From contig CAWAMI010000001.1 of the NCBI GenBank assembly GCA_963783105.1, forward strand, positions 496,001-560,000: a DNA stretch of 64,000 nt, in the 5' to 3' direction. The DNA is from JAVEDQ01 sp963783105. GTDB lineage: Bacteria; Actinomycetota; Actinomycetes; Frankiales; Frankiaceae. The notes beneath the pieces were generated by a model. The model ran no database searches and was not told where the DNA came from. It saw only the letters and a program-made list of their open reading frames with translations. Position numbers and translations under genes: made by a program. Positions 25,043-35,703 of this stretch are shown one piece after another; within the stretch, counting starts at the first letter, position 1; each line of letters begins with the position of its first letter.

Positions 25043-27145
25043 GTGCCCCCGCTTCGCCTCGCCCGATCGTGGATCGCGGCCTTGGTAGTGCTCGTCGGAT
25101 TGACCTCGGTGGCGTCGGTGCCCCGGGTGGCCGCCGAGTCGGCGTCGAAGGCGAAGGCGGCCGAGCTCGCCGCCTTCAACGCCGCGTTCAACCCCGACGC
25201 CGACCACATGGGGTCGACGATCCGTGCCCACGAGCCCGCCGAGGCCGGGTCCGGCGCCGGGGCGCGGTCGGCGGCCCCGCAGGCGATGGCGCGTGCGGCG
25301 GTGGCCCAGCCGTACGGCATGGACGTCAGCGCCTACCAGGGCAACGTGGACTGGGCGACCGCCGCGCGCAACGGTGGACGCTTCGCCTACGTCAAGGCGA
25401 CGGAGAGCACCGCCTACATCAACCGCTACTTCGCCCAGCAGTACAACGGCTCCGCCGCGGCGGGGATGTTCCGCGGGGCGTACCACTTCGCCCTCCCGAA
25501 CCGGTCGAGTGGCGCGGCCCAGGCGAACTACTTCGTCGACCACGGCGGCGGGTGGTCCGCCGACGGCCGGACACTCCCGCCGATGCTCGACATCGAGTAC
25601 AACCCCTACGGCCCCACGTGCTATTCGATGAGCGGGTCGGCCATGTCGGCATGGATCGCCGACTTCTCCCGCACGGTGCTGGCCCGCACCGGTCGGTACC
25701 CGACCATCTACAGCACCCGTAACTGGTGGAACAGCTGCACGGGGAGCAACGGCACCTTCGGCTCGACCCACCCGCTGTTCATCGCCAACTACTCGAGCTC
25801 GCCCGGCGCGATGCCGGCCGGCTGGGGTTTCCACACGCTGTGGCAGTTCAACGACAGAGGGACCTTCCCCGGGGACCAGGACGTGTTCAACGGGTCGGAG
25901 ACGCAGCTCGCGACCTTCGCCCGCGGGCCGGCCGACGCGCCGTCGTCCACGGTGAGCCCCATCGCCGCGCGGTACGCCGCCCTGGGCGGGAGCAGATCGT
26001 TCCTCGGGGCACCGGTCGGCAGCGAGTACGCCGTGCCGGGCGGATCCGCCCAGAACTACGCGTCGGGGCGGATGTACTACTCGGCCGCGACCGGGGTGCA
26101 CGAGGTGCACGGCGCCATCCTCGACCGCTACCTCGCCTTCGGCGGGCCGGCCGGCATCCTCGGATTGCCCGTCACGGACGAGACCCCCACCCCGGACCGC
26201 GTGGGCCGGTACAACCATTTCTCCGGCGTGGGTGGGTCGATCTACTGGACGCGGGGGACGGGGGCGCACGAGATCCAGGGCGCGATCCGGGACAAGTGGG
26301 CGTCGCTCGGCTGGGAGCGCAGCGTGCTCGGCTATCCGACGACGGACGAGTCCCCGGCCGCCGGCGGGGGTGGGCGCTTCAACAACTTCTCCGGCGTCGG
26401 CGGGTCGATCTACTGGTCGCTGGGCACGGGGGCGCACGAGATCCAGGGCGCGATCCGCACCGCGTGGACCGCCATGGGCGGGACCGCCGGGGTGCTCGGC
26501 TACCCGGTGACGGACGAGAACCCCACCCCCTCCGGGGTCGGGCGGTACAACCACTTCGTCGGCCACGGGGGTTCGATCTACTGGACGCGGGCGACGGGGG
26601 CGCACGAGATCCAGGGCGCGATCCGGGCCAAGTGGGCGTCGCTCGGCTGGGAGCGCGGTGTGCTCGGCTATCCGACGACGGACGAGTCCCCGGCCGCCGG
26701 TGGGGGTGGGCGCTTCAACAACTTCTCCGGCGTCGGCGGATCGGTCTACTGGTCGCCGGCGACGGGGGCGCACGAGATCCAGGGCGCGATCCGGGCCGAG
26801 TGGCTCTCCCTCGGCGGCTCGGGCGGCGCCCTCGGCTTCCCCACGTCCGACGAGTACGGCGTGCCGGATGGCCGCCGGAGCGACTTCGACCACGGGTCGG
26901 CCGTCTACTCGTTCCGGACGCGGGTCGTGACCGTGACGCTCGATCCCGACGCGACGCCCGAGCCGACGCCGACGCCGACGCCCGAACCGACGCAGACGCC
27001 CGAGCCGACGCCGACGCCGGAACCGACGCAGACGCCCGAACCGGCCGTCTCGACGACGCCACCTCCCTCGCCGACGGCGTCGCCCGACGGCGGGACGGGC
27101 GGCTCGGGCTCGGCTGATTCGACGGCAACGACGTCGACGGGATGA
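25043..27145 (+). CDS. Secreted GH25 lysozyme with six LGFP cell-wall repeats
   Basis: 700 residues. The signal peptide is WIAALVVLVGLTSVASV (about 10-30). The GH25 muramidase domain (about 93-290) starts GMDVSAYQGNVDWATAA and has the catalytic DIEYN. Six LGFP repeats of about 56 residues follow (about 310-635), each with LGxPxxDE and HEIQGAI; they bind the cell envelope. The tail is Pro-Thr-Glu rich (TPEPTPTPTPEPTQTPEP). It probably cleaves peptidoglycan during growth or competition. GTG at 25043 follows GGAGGT. Repeats 2+3 and 4+5 are near-duplicates 336 bp apart. Confidence 0.93.
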   Translation: MPPLRLARSWIAALVVLVGLTSVASVPRVAAESASKAKAAELAAFNAAFNPDADHMGSTIRAHEPAEAGSGAGARSAAPQAMARAAVAQPYGMDVSAYQGNVDWATAARNGGRFAYVKATESTAYINRYFAQQYNGSAAAGMFRGAYHFALPNRSSGAAQANYFVDHGGGWSADGRTLPPMLDIEYNPYGPTCYSMSGSAMSAWIADFSRTVLARTGRYPTIYSTRNWWNSCTGSNGTFGSTHPLFIANYSSSPGAMPAGWGFHTLWQFNDRGTFPGDQDVFNGSETQLATFARGPADAPSSTVSPIAARYAALGGSRSFLGAPVGSEYAVPGGSAQNYASGRMYYSAATGVHEVHGAILDRYLAFGGPAGILGLPVTDETPTPDRVGRYNHFSGVGGSIYWTRGTGAHEIQGAIRDKWASLGWERSVLGYPTTDESPAAGGGGRFNNFSGVGGSIYWSLGTGAHEIQGAIRTAWTAMGGTAGVLGYPVTDENPTPSGVGRYNHFVGHGGSIYWTRATGAHEIQGAIRAKWASLGWERGVLGYPTTDESPAAGGGGRFNNFSGVGGSVYWSPATGAHEIQGAIRAEWLSLGGSGGALGFPTSDEYGVPDGRRSDFDHGSAVYSFRTRVVTVTLDPDATPEPTPTPTPEPTQTPEPTPTPEPTQTPEPAVSTTPPPSPTASPDGGTGGSGSADSTATTSTG

Positions 27146-27155
27146 GCGTCGGTCG

Positions 27156-28625
27156 TCAAGCCGGCCCCTCCAGCGCGTTCATCTCGGCCGACGCGGGTCC
27201 CTGCGACGGGCGGTAGGCGACCGGCTCGCGTCGTAGGGCACCGTCGGGCTGTACGGAGACGTCCGTGGCCAGCACCGTCGCTCCGTCGCTCCCGTCCCGG
27301 ATCTGGTAAGTCGTGATCCGCGCCCGGACGCGCCCGTCGTCGTTCTCCTCGAAGGTGGCGCGATAGGCGGCGACCCGGCCGTCGTCGAGCCTCCGCGCGG
27401 TCGAGAGCCCGGACAGGCCGGAATCGGTGAGACCGACCAGGTTCGGCACGACCGGCGTGGACCGGCCCGCGTTCACCCCGCCGGGCGCTACGTCCGGGCT
27501 CGCTCGTCGCGCCGCCCGGTTCGGCGGCGGCAGGGAGCTGTCGGAGGTCCAACCGATCCCGTCGTCGTCGCGGACCAGTGCCGCACGAGGCACCTGCCCG
27601 GTGCCGGCGCCACGAGGGGCCGGGACGGCCGGGGTCGCCGAAACGGTCGGCACCCCCGCGGTCGTCCACCGCAGCCGGGGGAGCAGGTCCGGCCGGAGTC
27701 GGCCGATCATGCGGGGCGCATTGCCGACGAACCCGGCGGTGACGATCGCCGCCTTCGTGGCGGTGCCGGCCGGCGGCCCGAAGGTGTCGATGCCGAAGCG
27801 GACGCCGATCTCGTGCCAGCCGGGATCGGCCCCGTCGAGGGTCGACACGGAACGACCGGCCGAACGCACATCCGCCGTCCACCGGCCGCGCTCGTCCGAG
27901 ATCCACGGCACCACCACGGGGTAGCGGCGCCCGTCCGGTCCCACGAGAACCCCCGAGCCGGCCCAGCCCCCGCCGGCGCACACGGGGGACGCCCCGACCA
28001 GGTGGCGCCACTCGCCGGCGGGGAGGGCGGTGAGGCTCGTCGACGGGCGCCATCCGTCGTCGGCGGTGCCGTTCATCCGGGCGGCGAGGTCCGGCATCCG
28101 ATGGGCCACGAGGTCGAAGACGGCCGCCGCCTGACGCCACGCCCGCCGCGCGTACTCCTCGGCGGCAAGCAGCCGGCCGGACAGGGCCCGCGCCGCCGCC
28201 GCGCGGGCGTCGAGTACCGCCGGGTCGGGATCCGGCCGCTCCGGGCCGGGGCGGGCGGCGCGGTGCCGTTCCTCGACCGCGACCTCGGCGTCCAGCCGGT
28301 CGGCGGAGCGGACCGCCGTCTCGGCCTCGGCCCTCGCCTGATCGAGGGCGGCGGCGAGGGCGGTCAGGGCGGAGCCGAGCTCGGCGCAGGCCGCGGCGAT
28401 CGCCTCCAGCGCGCCTGCCTGCAGCAGCGCGGCCCCGGCGAAGCTGAGCGAACCCGGGCCGAGCCACGCCGCCGGGACGAGCCGCACCACCGTGGCCCGC
28501 AGAGCCGTGGCCTGGGCGGTGAGGGCGTCGGCCTCCGCGCGGTGCCTGCCGGCCCTCGCCCGGAGTGCTGCCGGGTCGGCGCCCGCGAGCTCGGGCGAGA
28601 GGTGCAGGGCCAGCAGCGCACTCAT
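27156..28625 (-). CDS. Large protein with WXG-like helical N-terminus, possible type VII secretion substrate
   Basis: 489 residues. The first 190 are Ala-rich helical hairpin, with AAWLGPGSLSFAGAALLQAG containing a W-x-G turn and heptad-like Ala/Leu/Glu around it, as in WXG100/EspB-type substrates. The rest mixes a Trp-containing beta-like region (GWAGSGVLVGPDGRRYPVVV) and a C-terminal part with RARITTYQIRDGSDG. I recognise no enzyme motif. ATG at 28625 overlaps the stop of the 105-residue gene (ATGA), so the two are co-translated. No ESX machinery is in the window, so secretion is inference. Confidence 0.7.
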   Translation of the reverse strand: MSALLALHLSPELAGADPAALRARAGRHRAEADALTAQATALRATVVRLVPAAWLGPGSLSFAGAALLQAGALEAIAAACAELGSALTALAAALDQARAEAETAVRSADRLDAEVAVEERHRAARPGPERPDPDPAVLDARAAAARALSGRLLAAEEYARRAWRQAAAVFDLVAHRMPDLAARMNGTADDGWRPSTSLTALPAGEWRHLVGASPVCAGGGWAGSGVLVGPDGRRYPVVVPWISDERGRWTADVRSAGRSVSTLDGADPGWHEIGVRFGIDTFGPPAGTATKAAIVTAGFVGNAPRMIGRLRPDLLPRLRWTTAGVPTVSATPAVPAPRGAGTGQVPRAALVRDDDGIGWTSDSSLPPPNRAARRASPDVAPGGVNAGRSTPVVPNLVGLTDSGLSGLSTARRLDDGRVAAYRATFEENDDGRVRARITTYQIRDGSDGATVLATDVSVQPDGALRREPVAYRPSQGPASAEMNALEGPA

Positions 28626-28939
28626 CTCGTCGTCCCGGCGTCGAGGACGGCGTAGAGCGTCGCCGCGGTCGCGACGGAGCCGGCGAGCGACCGGCCGGCA
28701 CCGACCGCGGACGCGACGAGCCCCGCCAGCTGGTGGTGGGCCGTGGCGTAGGCGGCGGCGCAGGCGGGTTCCCCGAGCGCGGGTGCCGCCTGCGGGCCGC
28801 GGTAGTGCGGTGCGACGGCGGCGAGGGCGTCGGTCATGGCGGCCAACCGGCGGCCGGCGTCGGCGACGAGGGAGGGGGTGACGGCGAGACGATCCGCGGT
28901 GGCGGCGGGGATCCGATCGGGCAGGCGTCGCTCGGGCAT
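28622..28939 (-). CDS. Small EspC-like helical protein (105 aa)
   Basis: Start ATG at 28939. The sequence is nearly all helix: RLAVTPSLVADAGRRLAAMT, then YATAHHQLAGLVASAVGAGR and a final hydrophobic helix SVATAATLYAVLDAGTTR. This matches the length and composition of actinobacterial type VII secretion target (EspC-like) proteins. It is coupled by ATGA overlap to the 489-residue partner. Function is inferred from the pair layout. Confidence 0.65.
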   Translation of the reverse strand: MPERRLPDRIPAATADRLAVTPSLVADAGRRLAAMTDALAAVAPHYRGPQAAPALGEPACAAAYATAHHQLAGLVASAVGAGRSLAGSVATAATLYAVLDAGTTR

Positions 28940-29041
28940 GTGGAGGAGCCTGGCCGCATCGAAAGACCGGCGTCAGCACCGGCCCGCTCCCGGTGGACGG
29001 TCGCGGCCCGTCCACAGGGCGGGCGGCTCCGTGGCCGTCGA

Positions 29042-29407
29042 TCAGGGCATGTCGTAGGCGGTCGGGTGGCGCGGCTCGTACAGCCCGATCGTCCCGGCGC
29101 CGGGGACGGGGACCGAGATCAGCAGGCCCCAGCCCTGGTCCCGGACCTCGTCGTCGAAGCGGACGCCCTTGGCCCGCAGGTCGGCGACCGTCGCCTCGAT
29201 GTCGTCGCACATCAGGTAGAGCTGGTGCAGCTGCGGATCGACGGCGCGCTCGGTCGCGTGCACCGCGATCTCCCCGGGCGGCGCACGGAAGAACAGACGG
29301 CCGCCCCCGGCGTCGACGTGCGGGAACCCGAGCACGTCGCGGAAGAACGCGAGCGCCGCGTCGGCATCGGTCGCGTAGACGATCGTGTGCGCGCCGACGA
29401 TTGCCAT
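29042..29407 (-). CDS. VOC/glyoxalase-fold protein
   Basis: 121 residues of the vicinal-oxygen-chelate fold in its usual two beta-alpha-beta halves: HTIVYATDADAALAFFRDVL and FPHVDAGGGRLFF, then LHQLYLMCDDIEATVADLRA and GTIGLYEPRHP. A His and a Glu at the start and end of the fold could bind metal. Substrate unknown; relatives range from glyoxalases to resistance proteins. Start ATG at 29407. Confidence 0.85.
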   Translation of the reverse strand: MAIVGAHTIVYATDADAALAFFRDVLGFPHVDAGGGRLFFRAPPGEIAVHATERAVDPQLHQLYLMCDDIEATVADLRAKGVRFDDEVRDQGWGLLISVPVPGAGTIGLYEPRHPTAYDMP

Positions 29408-29473
29408 GGGAACCCCCGCCCGCCGAAGCCGATGACCGTGGGGAAGCGTACGGCGGAGTCGGTCCTACAACGA

Positions 29474-29512
29474 CGACGGGCGGGCGGCGCTCTGCGCGCC
29501 ACCCGCCCGTCG
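29474..29512 (-). terminator. Strong hairpin downstream of the HdrD-like Fe-S gene
   Basis: A long GC stem, CGACGGGCGGG with CCCGCCCGTCG plus an inner GGCGC/GCGCC, sits about 20-57 nt past the stop at 29531. There is no clear U-tract. Confidence 0.65.
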
Positions 29513-29530
29513 ATTCCGGGGACTGCCCGG

Positions 29531-32000
29531 TCAGGTCTTCTTCTCGAGCCCGTCCGCTGCACCACCGCCGGCGTTCGTGCCGCCGCTGCCGTCGCTGTCG
29601 TTCGTCGCCTCGGCGGAGAGCTGGCCCTGGTCCGCACCGGCGGTGTCCGCCGGATCGGAGCGCACCGGGCCCTCGCCTGTCACCTCGCCGGCGGCGGCAG
29701 CGTCGGCACCCGCACCGGCAGCGCTCTGACCAACACCGACGCCCGCCGGGACCTTCGCGGCCTCCTTGACCGAGCGCAGCAGCAGCTGCGAGACGTCGAG
29801 GACCTCGAGGCCCTCCTTCACCTCGCTCTTCTGCTTCTTCGCGGTGACGGCGTCGGACAACATCACGATGCAGAAGGGGCAGGCGGTGGAGATGAGGTCG
29901 GGCTCGAGGCCGACGGCCTCGTCCACGCGCTCCACGTTGACCTGCTTGCCGATCTTCTCTTCCATCCACATCCGGGCACCGCCGGCGCCGCAGCAGAAGC
30001 CCCGCTCCTTGTGGCGGTGCATCTCCTTCGACTCCAGGCCCGGGACGGCGGCGAGCACCTCGCGGGGCGGGGTGTAGACCTCGTTGTGCCGACCCAGATA
30101 GCACGGGTCGTGGTAGGTGACCAGGCCGTCGATCGGGGTGACCGGCGTGAGCCGCCCCTCCGCGACCAGCTGGCCGAGCAGCTGCGTGTGGTGCAGCACC
30201 TCGTAGTTGCCGCCGAACGCCGGGTACTCGCGCCCGAGGGCGTTGAAGCAGTGCGGGCACGTCGCCACGATCTTCTTCGGCGCCGCCGCGTTCAGGACCT
30301 CGATGTTGGTCTTGGCGAGCTCCTGGAACAGGTACTCGTTGCCGAGCCGGCGAGCCGGGTCGCCGGAGCAGGACTCGCCGGTGCCGAGCACCGCGAACGT
30401 CACGTCCGCCATGTGCAGCAGCTCGGCGAAGGCCCGGGTGACCTTCTTCGACCGGTCCTCGATCGCGCCGGCGCAACCGACCCAGAACAGGTACTCGACG
30501 TCGTCCGGGACGGGCTGGCCCTCTTCGATCAGGTTGATCTCGAAGGGCATGTCCTGCATCCACTCCGTGCGCGTCTTCGGGTTGACGCCCCACGGGTTGG
30601 CGTTGTTCTCGAGGTTGCGCAGCATGACGCCGGCCTCGCTCGGGAACTCGGACTCGATCAGCACCTGGTAGCGCCGCATCTCGAGGATGTGGTCGACGTG
30701 CTCGATGTCCACCGGGCACTGCTCGACGCAGGCGCCGCAGGTGGTGCAGGACCACAGGACGTCCGGGTCGATGACGCCACCGCTGGCCTCGTCGCCGACG
30801 AGCGGGCGCTCGTCCTGGGCCTGGCCGGGTTCCGGCACGCGGGCGAAGCCGGACTCCGGGACGCCGTGGTGGTGCTTCTCCTGGCCGGCCTTGCCGTTCG
30901 GCTCTGATCCACGAGACGGCGCCGTGGCGCCGGCGTCCTCCTCGATCCCGGTGACCGCGTCCTTGTCGCTCGTGTTCAGCAGGAACGGGGCCTTGGCGAA
31001 CAGGTGGTCGCGCAGGTCCATGATCAGCAGCTTCGGCGACAGCGGCTTGCCGGTGTTCCAGGCCGGGCACTGGCTCTGACAGCGGCCGCACTCGGTGCAG
31101 GTCGCGAAGTCGAGCATGTTGCGCCAGTTGAAGTGCTCGACCTTGCCGACGCCGATGATCGGGTCCTCTTCCTCCATGAGGGCCTCGAGGTCCGGCGCGG
31201 TCGCCAGCGGGCCCAGCGCCTTGGGGATGCGCTTGGTGCTGGCGTTGATCGGGGCCAGGAAGATGTGCAGGTGCTTGGAGTAGACGACCAGCACGAGGAA
31301 GCCGAAGATCACGGCCAGCTGGGCGAGGATGCCGACCGTCTCGAGGACGTCATTGGCGCCCGAACCGAGCGGGTGGAGGGCGTACGCGCCCAGCTTCGAG
31401 GTGAACGTCCACCAGGACGAGTCCGCGGCGCGGTCGGCGTAGGGGACGCCCTCGTTGTCGGCGAACGGGAAGTGGCCGGTGTTGATCTGGGCGCCGCGGT
31501 ACCAGACCAGCGTCAGGACGACGAGGGTGATCATCCCGAGGACGACCCAAGCCGGACCGTTGTGCGAGCCGTAGAACCGGCTCGACCGGTGCAGGCGGCT
31601 CGGAGCCGTGCGGAGGCGGTTGATGCTGAAGTAGACGATCGCCAGGAACACGGCGGCCGTGAAGAAGTCCTCCAGGAAGCCGAGCCACGGCATCGTGCCC
31701 GATGAACGGGATGTGGAAGTCCCGGTTGAACAGGGCGCCGTAGGCCTCGAGGATCGTCGCTCCGAGGACGATGAAGCCCCAGAAGGTGAAGAAGTGCGCG
31801 ATGCCGGGGGCGCTCCACTTCAGCAGCTTCCGTTGACCGAAGACCTCCGTCAGCTGGATCCACAGCCGCTTGGGCAGGTGATCGAGACGGTCCACCGGCT
31901 GGCCGGAGCCGATCAACTTGTACAGCCAGAACAGCCGCCGGCCGGCGATGGCCAGGGCGGCGACGGTCATCAGTAGACCGATCACCAAACGAACAGCCAC
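29531..32000 (-). CDS. Membrane-bound HdrD-like (Fe-S)-binding oxidoreductase, frame broken near 31697
   Basis: Corrected length is about 822 residues. The N-terminus has several membrane helices (VRLVIGLLMTVAALAIAGRR, FFTFWGFIVLGATILEAYG, VVLGMITLVVLTLVWYRG). Two 4Fe-4S clusters follow (CTECGRCQSQCPAW, CTTCGACVEQCP), then two CCG domains (ATCPHCFNALGREYP, GFCCGAGGARMWMEE) as in heterodisulfide reductase subunit D. It resembles mycobacterial Rv0338c, a quinone-linked reductase of unclear substrate that I recall as essential in transposon screens. One extra base turns the expected HIPFIGH-PWLGFLEDFF into two frames. GTG at 32000 follows GGGAGGATCC. The tail is Ala/Gly/Ser rich. Confidence 0.88.
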
Positions 32001-32259
32001 GGATCCTCCCGTGTCAAGGATGCTCGCCGGATCTTACGGAGCGTTGATCCGGCCGCCACCACCGGCACGCCTGCTCGGGTGAAATGTCACATCTGCTCAG
32101 GACACATATGTCCCCGCGCACCGGCCGTCGCGCTCCCGCGACGCACGCTCCCGCGCCGGCCCCGCGCACGCCTCCGCGCACGCCTCCGCCCGCGCGGTTG
32201 CCCGCCCGGCGCACGCCCGCCGCACGCCCCTCTTCATCCCCCGATCAGCCGCGAAGATC

Positions 32260-32323
32260 AACGCTGCCGGGAACGCCGGGGCGACCGGGACAAATCGGAC
32301 AGGTGATCACTCCGGGCAGCGTT
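32260..32323. repeat. Hairpin element copy 1 (AACGCTGCC ... GGCAGCGTT)
   Basis: Left arm at 32260-32268 and right arm at 32315-32323 with a 46-nt spacer. The arms extend to about 12-13 nt (AACGCTGCCGGGA / TCCGGGCAGCGTT). The inner sequence differs from the other copies. Confidence 0.8.
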
Positions 32324-32353
32324 CGCGGGCCTCGGGGGTCGAGACCTGCACCG

Positions 32354-32416
32354 AACGCTGCCGCGAGTGCTCGGCGGGACGTGCCGGGAGCGGCGTGACG
32401 GCTTCCGGGCAGCATT
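32354..32416. repeat. Hairpin element copy 2 (AACGCTGCC ... GGCAGCATT)
   Basis: Left arm 32354-32362, right arm 32408-32416 with one mismatch, spacer 45 nt. It also carries GAGTGCTC next to the left arm, as copies 3 and 4 do. Confidence 0.8.
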
Positions 32417-32521
32417 CGCGGCACTCCGGAACCGCGTCGCTATCCCGCACCGTCCGCCGGCCTACTGCTGACCTGTGGATGGCGCGGACACGCGGTCCCC
32501 GAAGTAGGACAGGCTGCGCCC

Positions 32522-33394
32522 GTGCTCCCACCGGTCCTGCTCGGCGAGTTCACCGCAGCCGAGGCGAAAGAGGTCGGCGTCGGCGTGCGGCAACTGGCCC
32601 GACTCCGTCGCGCCGGACTCGCCGTACAGGCCGGGGACTGCTTCCGACTCCTGGATCCCGCCCAGCGGGCGACGTTGGCGCTGGCCGCGGTCGGCCAACC
32701 TGCTGCCCTGTGCGGGCTCACGGCCGCCCGGCAGTACGGGTGGTTGGGGGACGACGCGGATTCAGACGTGCAGCTGCTCGTCCCGAGGGATCGCTGCCCC
32801 CGGTCCTGGCCGGGCACGCGGATCTCCCGCATGGACCACGTCGAGCAGGACGTCGTGGTCGTCGAGGGAGTACGGCTGACCGCTCCCGTACGGACGGCGC
32901 TCGACGTCGCGGGCACTCTGAAGCTCGCCCAGGCGCTCCCGATGCTCGATCAGCTGCTCCGCGACGAGATCCTGGACAAGGACCAACTGCTCGACGGCCT
33001 TGCCGACCGTAAGCGTTGGCCGGGTTCACAGGACGCCGCCGTCGCCGTCGGCCTCTCCGACGCCCGGCACGCATCGCACCCCGAGTCGATTTTCCGGGCG
33101 TTGGTGCATTCGGCTCGCCTGCCCCCTCCGGTCCCCCAGTTCACCGTGCGACTGGACGGTGTCTTCGTCGGCCGGGCGGATTTCGCGTGGCCCCGCTTCT
33201 GGCTGCTCGTCGAGATCGACGGCTACGAGTTCCACAAGGAGTACGGAGTCTTCGTCAAGGACCGGAAGCGCGCGCGGAGGACCTGGAGGGCCGGCTGGCA
33301 GGCGCTCCACTTCGCGGCGTCCGAGGTGATCGATCAGCCCGACGAGGTCGTCGCCGAGGTGCAGGACGCCCTGACGTTCGCCGGGAAGCGCTGA
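32522..33394 (+). CDS. AbiEi-like HTH protein with C-terminal Vsr/DUF559-type nuclease-like domain
   Basis: 290 residues. An N-terminal wHTH like AbiEi antitoxins contains FTAAEAKEVGVGVRQLARLR and LALAAVGQPAALCGLTAARQ. The middle is ISRMDHVEQDVVVVEGVRL and TAPVRTALDVAGTL. The C-terminus is a restriction-endonuclease-like fold, FVGRADFAWPRFWLLVEIDG then YEFHKE and RRTWRAGWQALHF, with D/E/K residues in the Vsr order. Many actinobacteria have several such genes; activity is unproven. No AbiEii toxin is adjacent. Two hairpin elements lie on each side. GTG at 32522 appears to lack a ribosome site. Confidence 0.8.
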   Translation: MLPPVLLGEFTAAEAKEVGVGVRQLARLRRAGLAVQAGDCFRLLDPAQRATLALAAVGQPAALCGLTAARQYGWLGDDADSDVQLLVPRDRCPRSWPGTRISRMDHVEQDVVVVEGVRLTAPVRTALDVAGTLKLAQALPMLDQLLRDEILDKDQLLDGLADRKRWPGSQDAAVAVGLSDARHASHPESIFRALVHSARLPPPVPQFTVRLDGVFVGRADFAWPRFWLLVEIDGYEFHKEYGVFVKDRKRARRTWRAGWQALHFAASEVIDQPDEVVAEVQDALTFAGKR

Positions 33395-33403
33395 GGAGCC
33401 GGG

Positions 33404-33609
33404 CGGCGCGGGCCGTTCCGGTCCCGAACGCTGCCGGGAGTGCTCCGGGCGGTCCTCGGACGGTGGGGGCCCGGCTTCCGGGCAGCGTTGATCTTCCCGG
33501 GGCCGGCGGCGCGGGCCGTTCCGGTCCCGAACGCTGCCGGGAGTGCTCCGGGCGGTCCTCGGACGGTGGGGGCCCGGCTTCCGGGCAGCGTTGATCTTCC
33601 CGGGGTCGA
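33404..33609. repeat. 103-bp tandem duplication carrying hairpin copies 3 and 4
   Basis: Two near-identical 103-bp units (about 33404-33506 and 33507-33609). Copy 3 arms are at 33427-33435 and 33481-33489; copy 4 arms at 33530-33538 and 33584-33592. Both have 45-nt spacers. The end of unit 2 diverges after CTTCCCGGGG. Confidence 0.9.
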
Positions 33610-33692
33610 CGGCGCGGGCCGAGCCGGGCCCGGCGGACGCAGCTGGGAGCGCCCGGGACCGCGAGCGAGGGAACAGAACCGGTAGCAGACAA

Positions 33693-33713
33693 GTTGAGCG
33701 AGACAGACTCAAG
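33693..33713. promoter_or_regulatory. HAIR element 1 upstream of dnaK (HspR site)
   Basis: GTTGAGC-N7-ACTCAAG against the consensus CTTGAGT-N7-ACTCAAG, about 137 nt before dnaK. HspR, encoded in the same operon, is the known repressor at such sites. Confidence 0.8.
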
Positions 33714-33743
33714 ACCACTTGACCAACGCCCGAAGCATGAGAA

Positions 33744-33764
33744 ACTGAGTCCAGCAGGCTCAAC
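33744..33764. promoter_or_regulatory. HAIR element 2 upstream of dnaK
   Basis: ACTGAGT-N7-GCTCAAC, weaker than element 1, 51 nt downstream of it by start position. Tandem HAIR sites before dnaK are usual in actinobacteria. Confidence 0.65.
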
Positions 33765-33849
33765 CCGAGCCGTCAGCCTCCAACTTCCAGCACGACCCAA
33801 GAGCTTTCCCAGACCCGCAGCACCACAGTTACGAGAGGGATCCACAGAC

Positions 33850-35699
<1,850 letters not shown>

Positions 35700-35703
<4 letters not shown>

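Larger units (their letters stand above)
32001..32521. other. 520-nt gap with low-complexity DNA and two hairpin elements
   Basis: From 32100 to 32230 it is simple GC-rich sequence with recurring CGCACGCC. From 32257 on it holds two inverted-pair elements described separately. A lone half-element (GCGTTGATCC) is at 32041. I see no gene here. Confidence 0.6.

Noticed and set aside
33404..33609. A CRISPR array
   Set aside because: There are just two 103-bp units in tandem with no unique spacers, and the internal arms form hairpins. I found no cas-like gene and no other array in the window.
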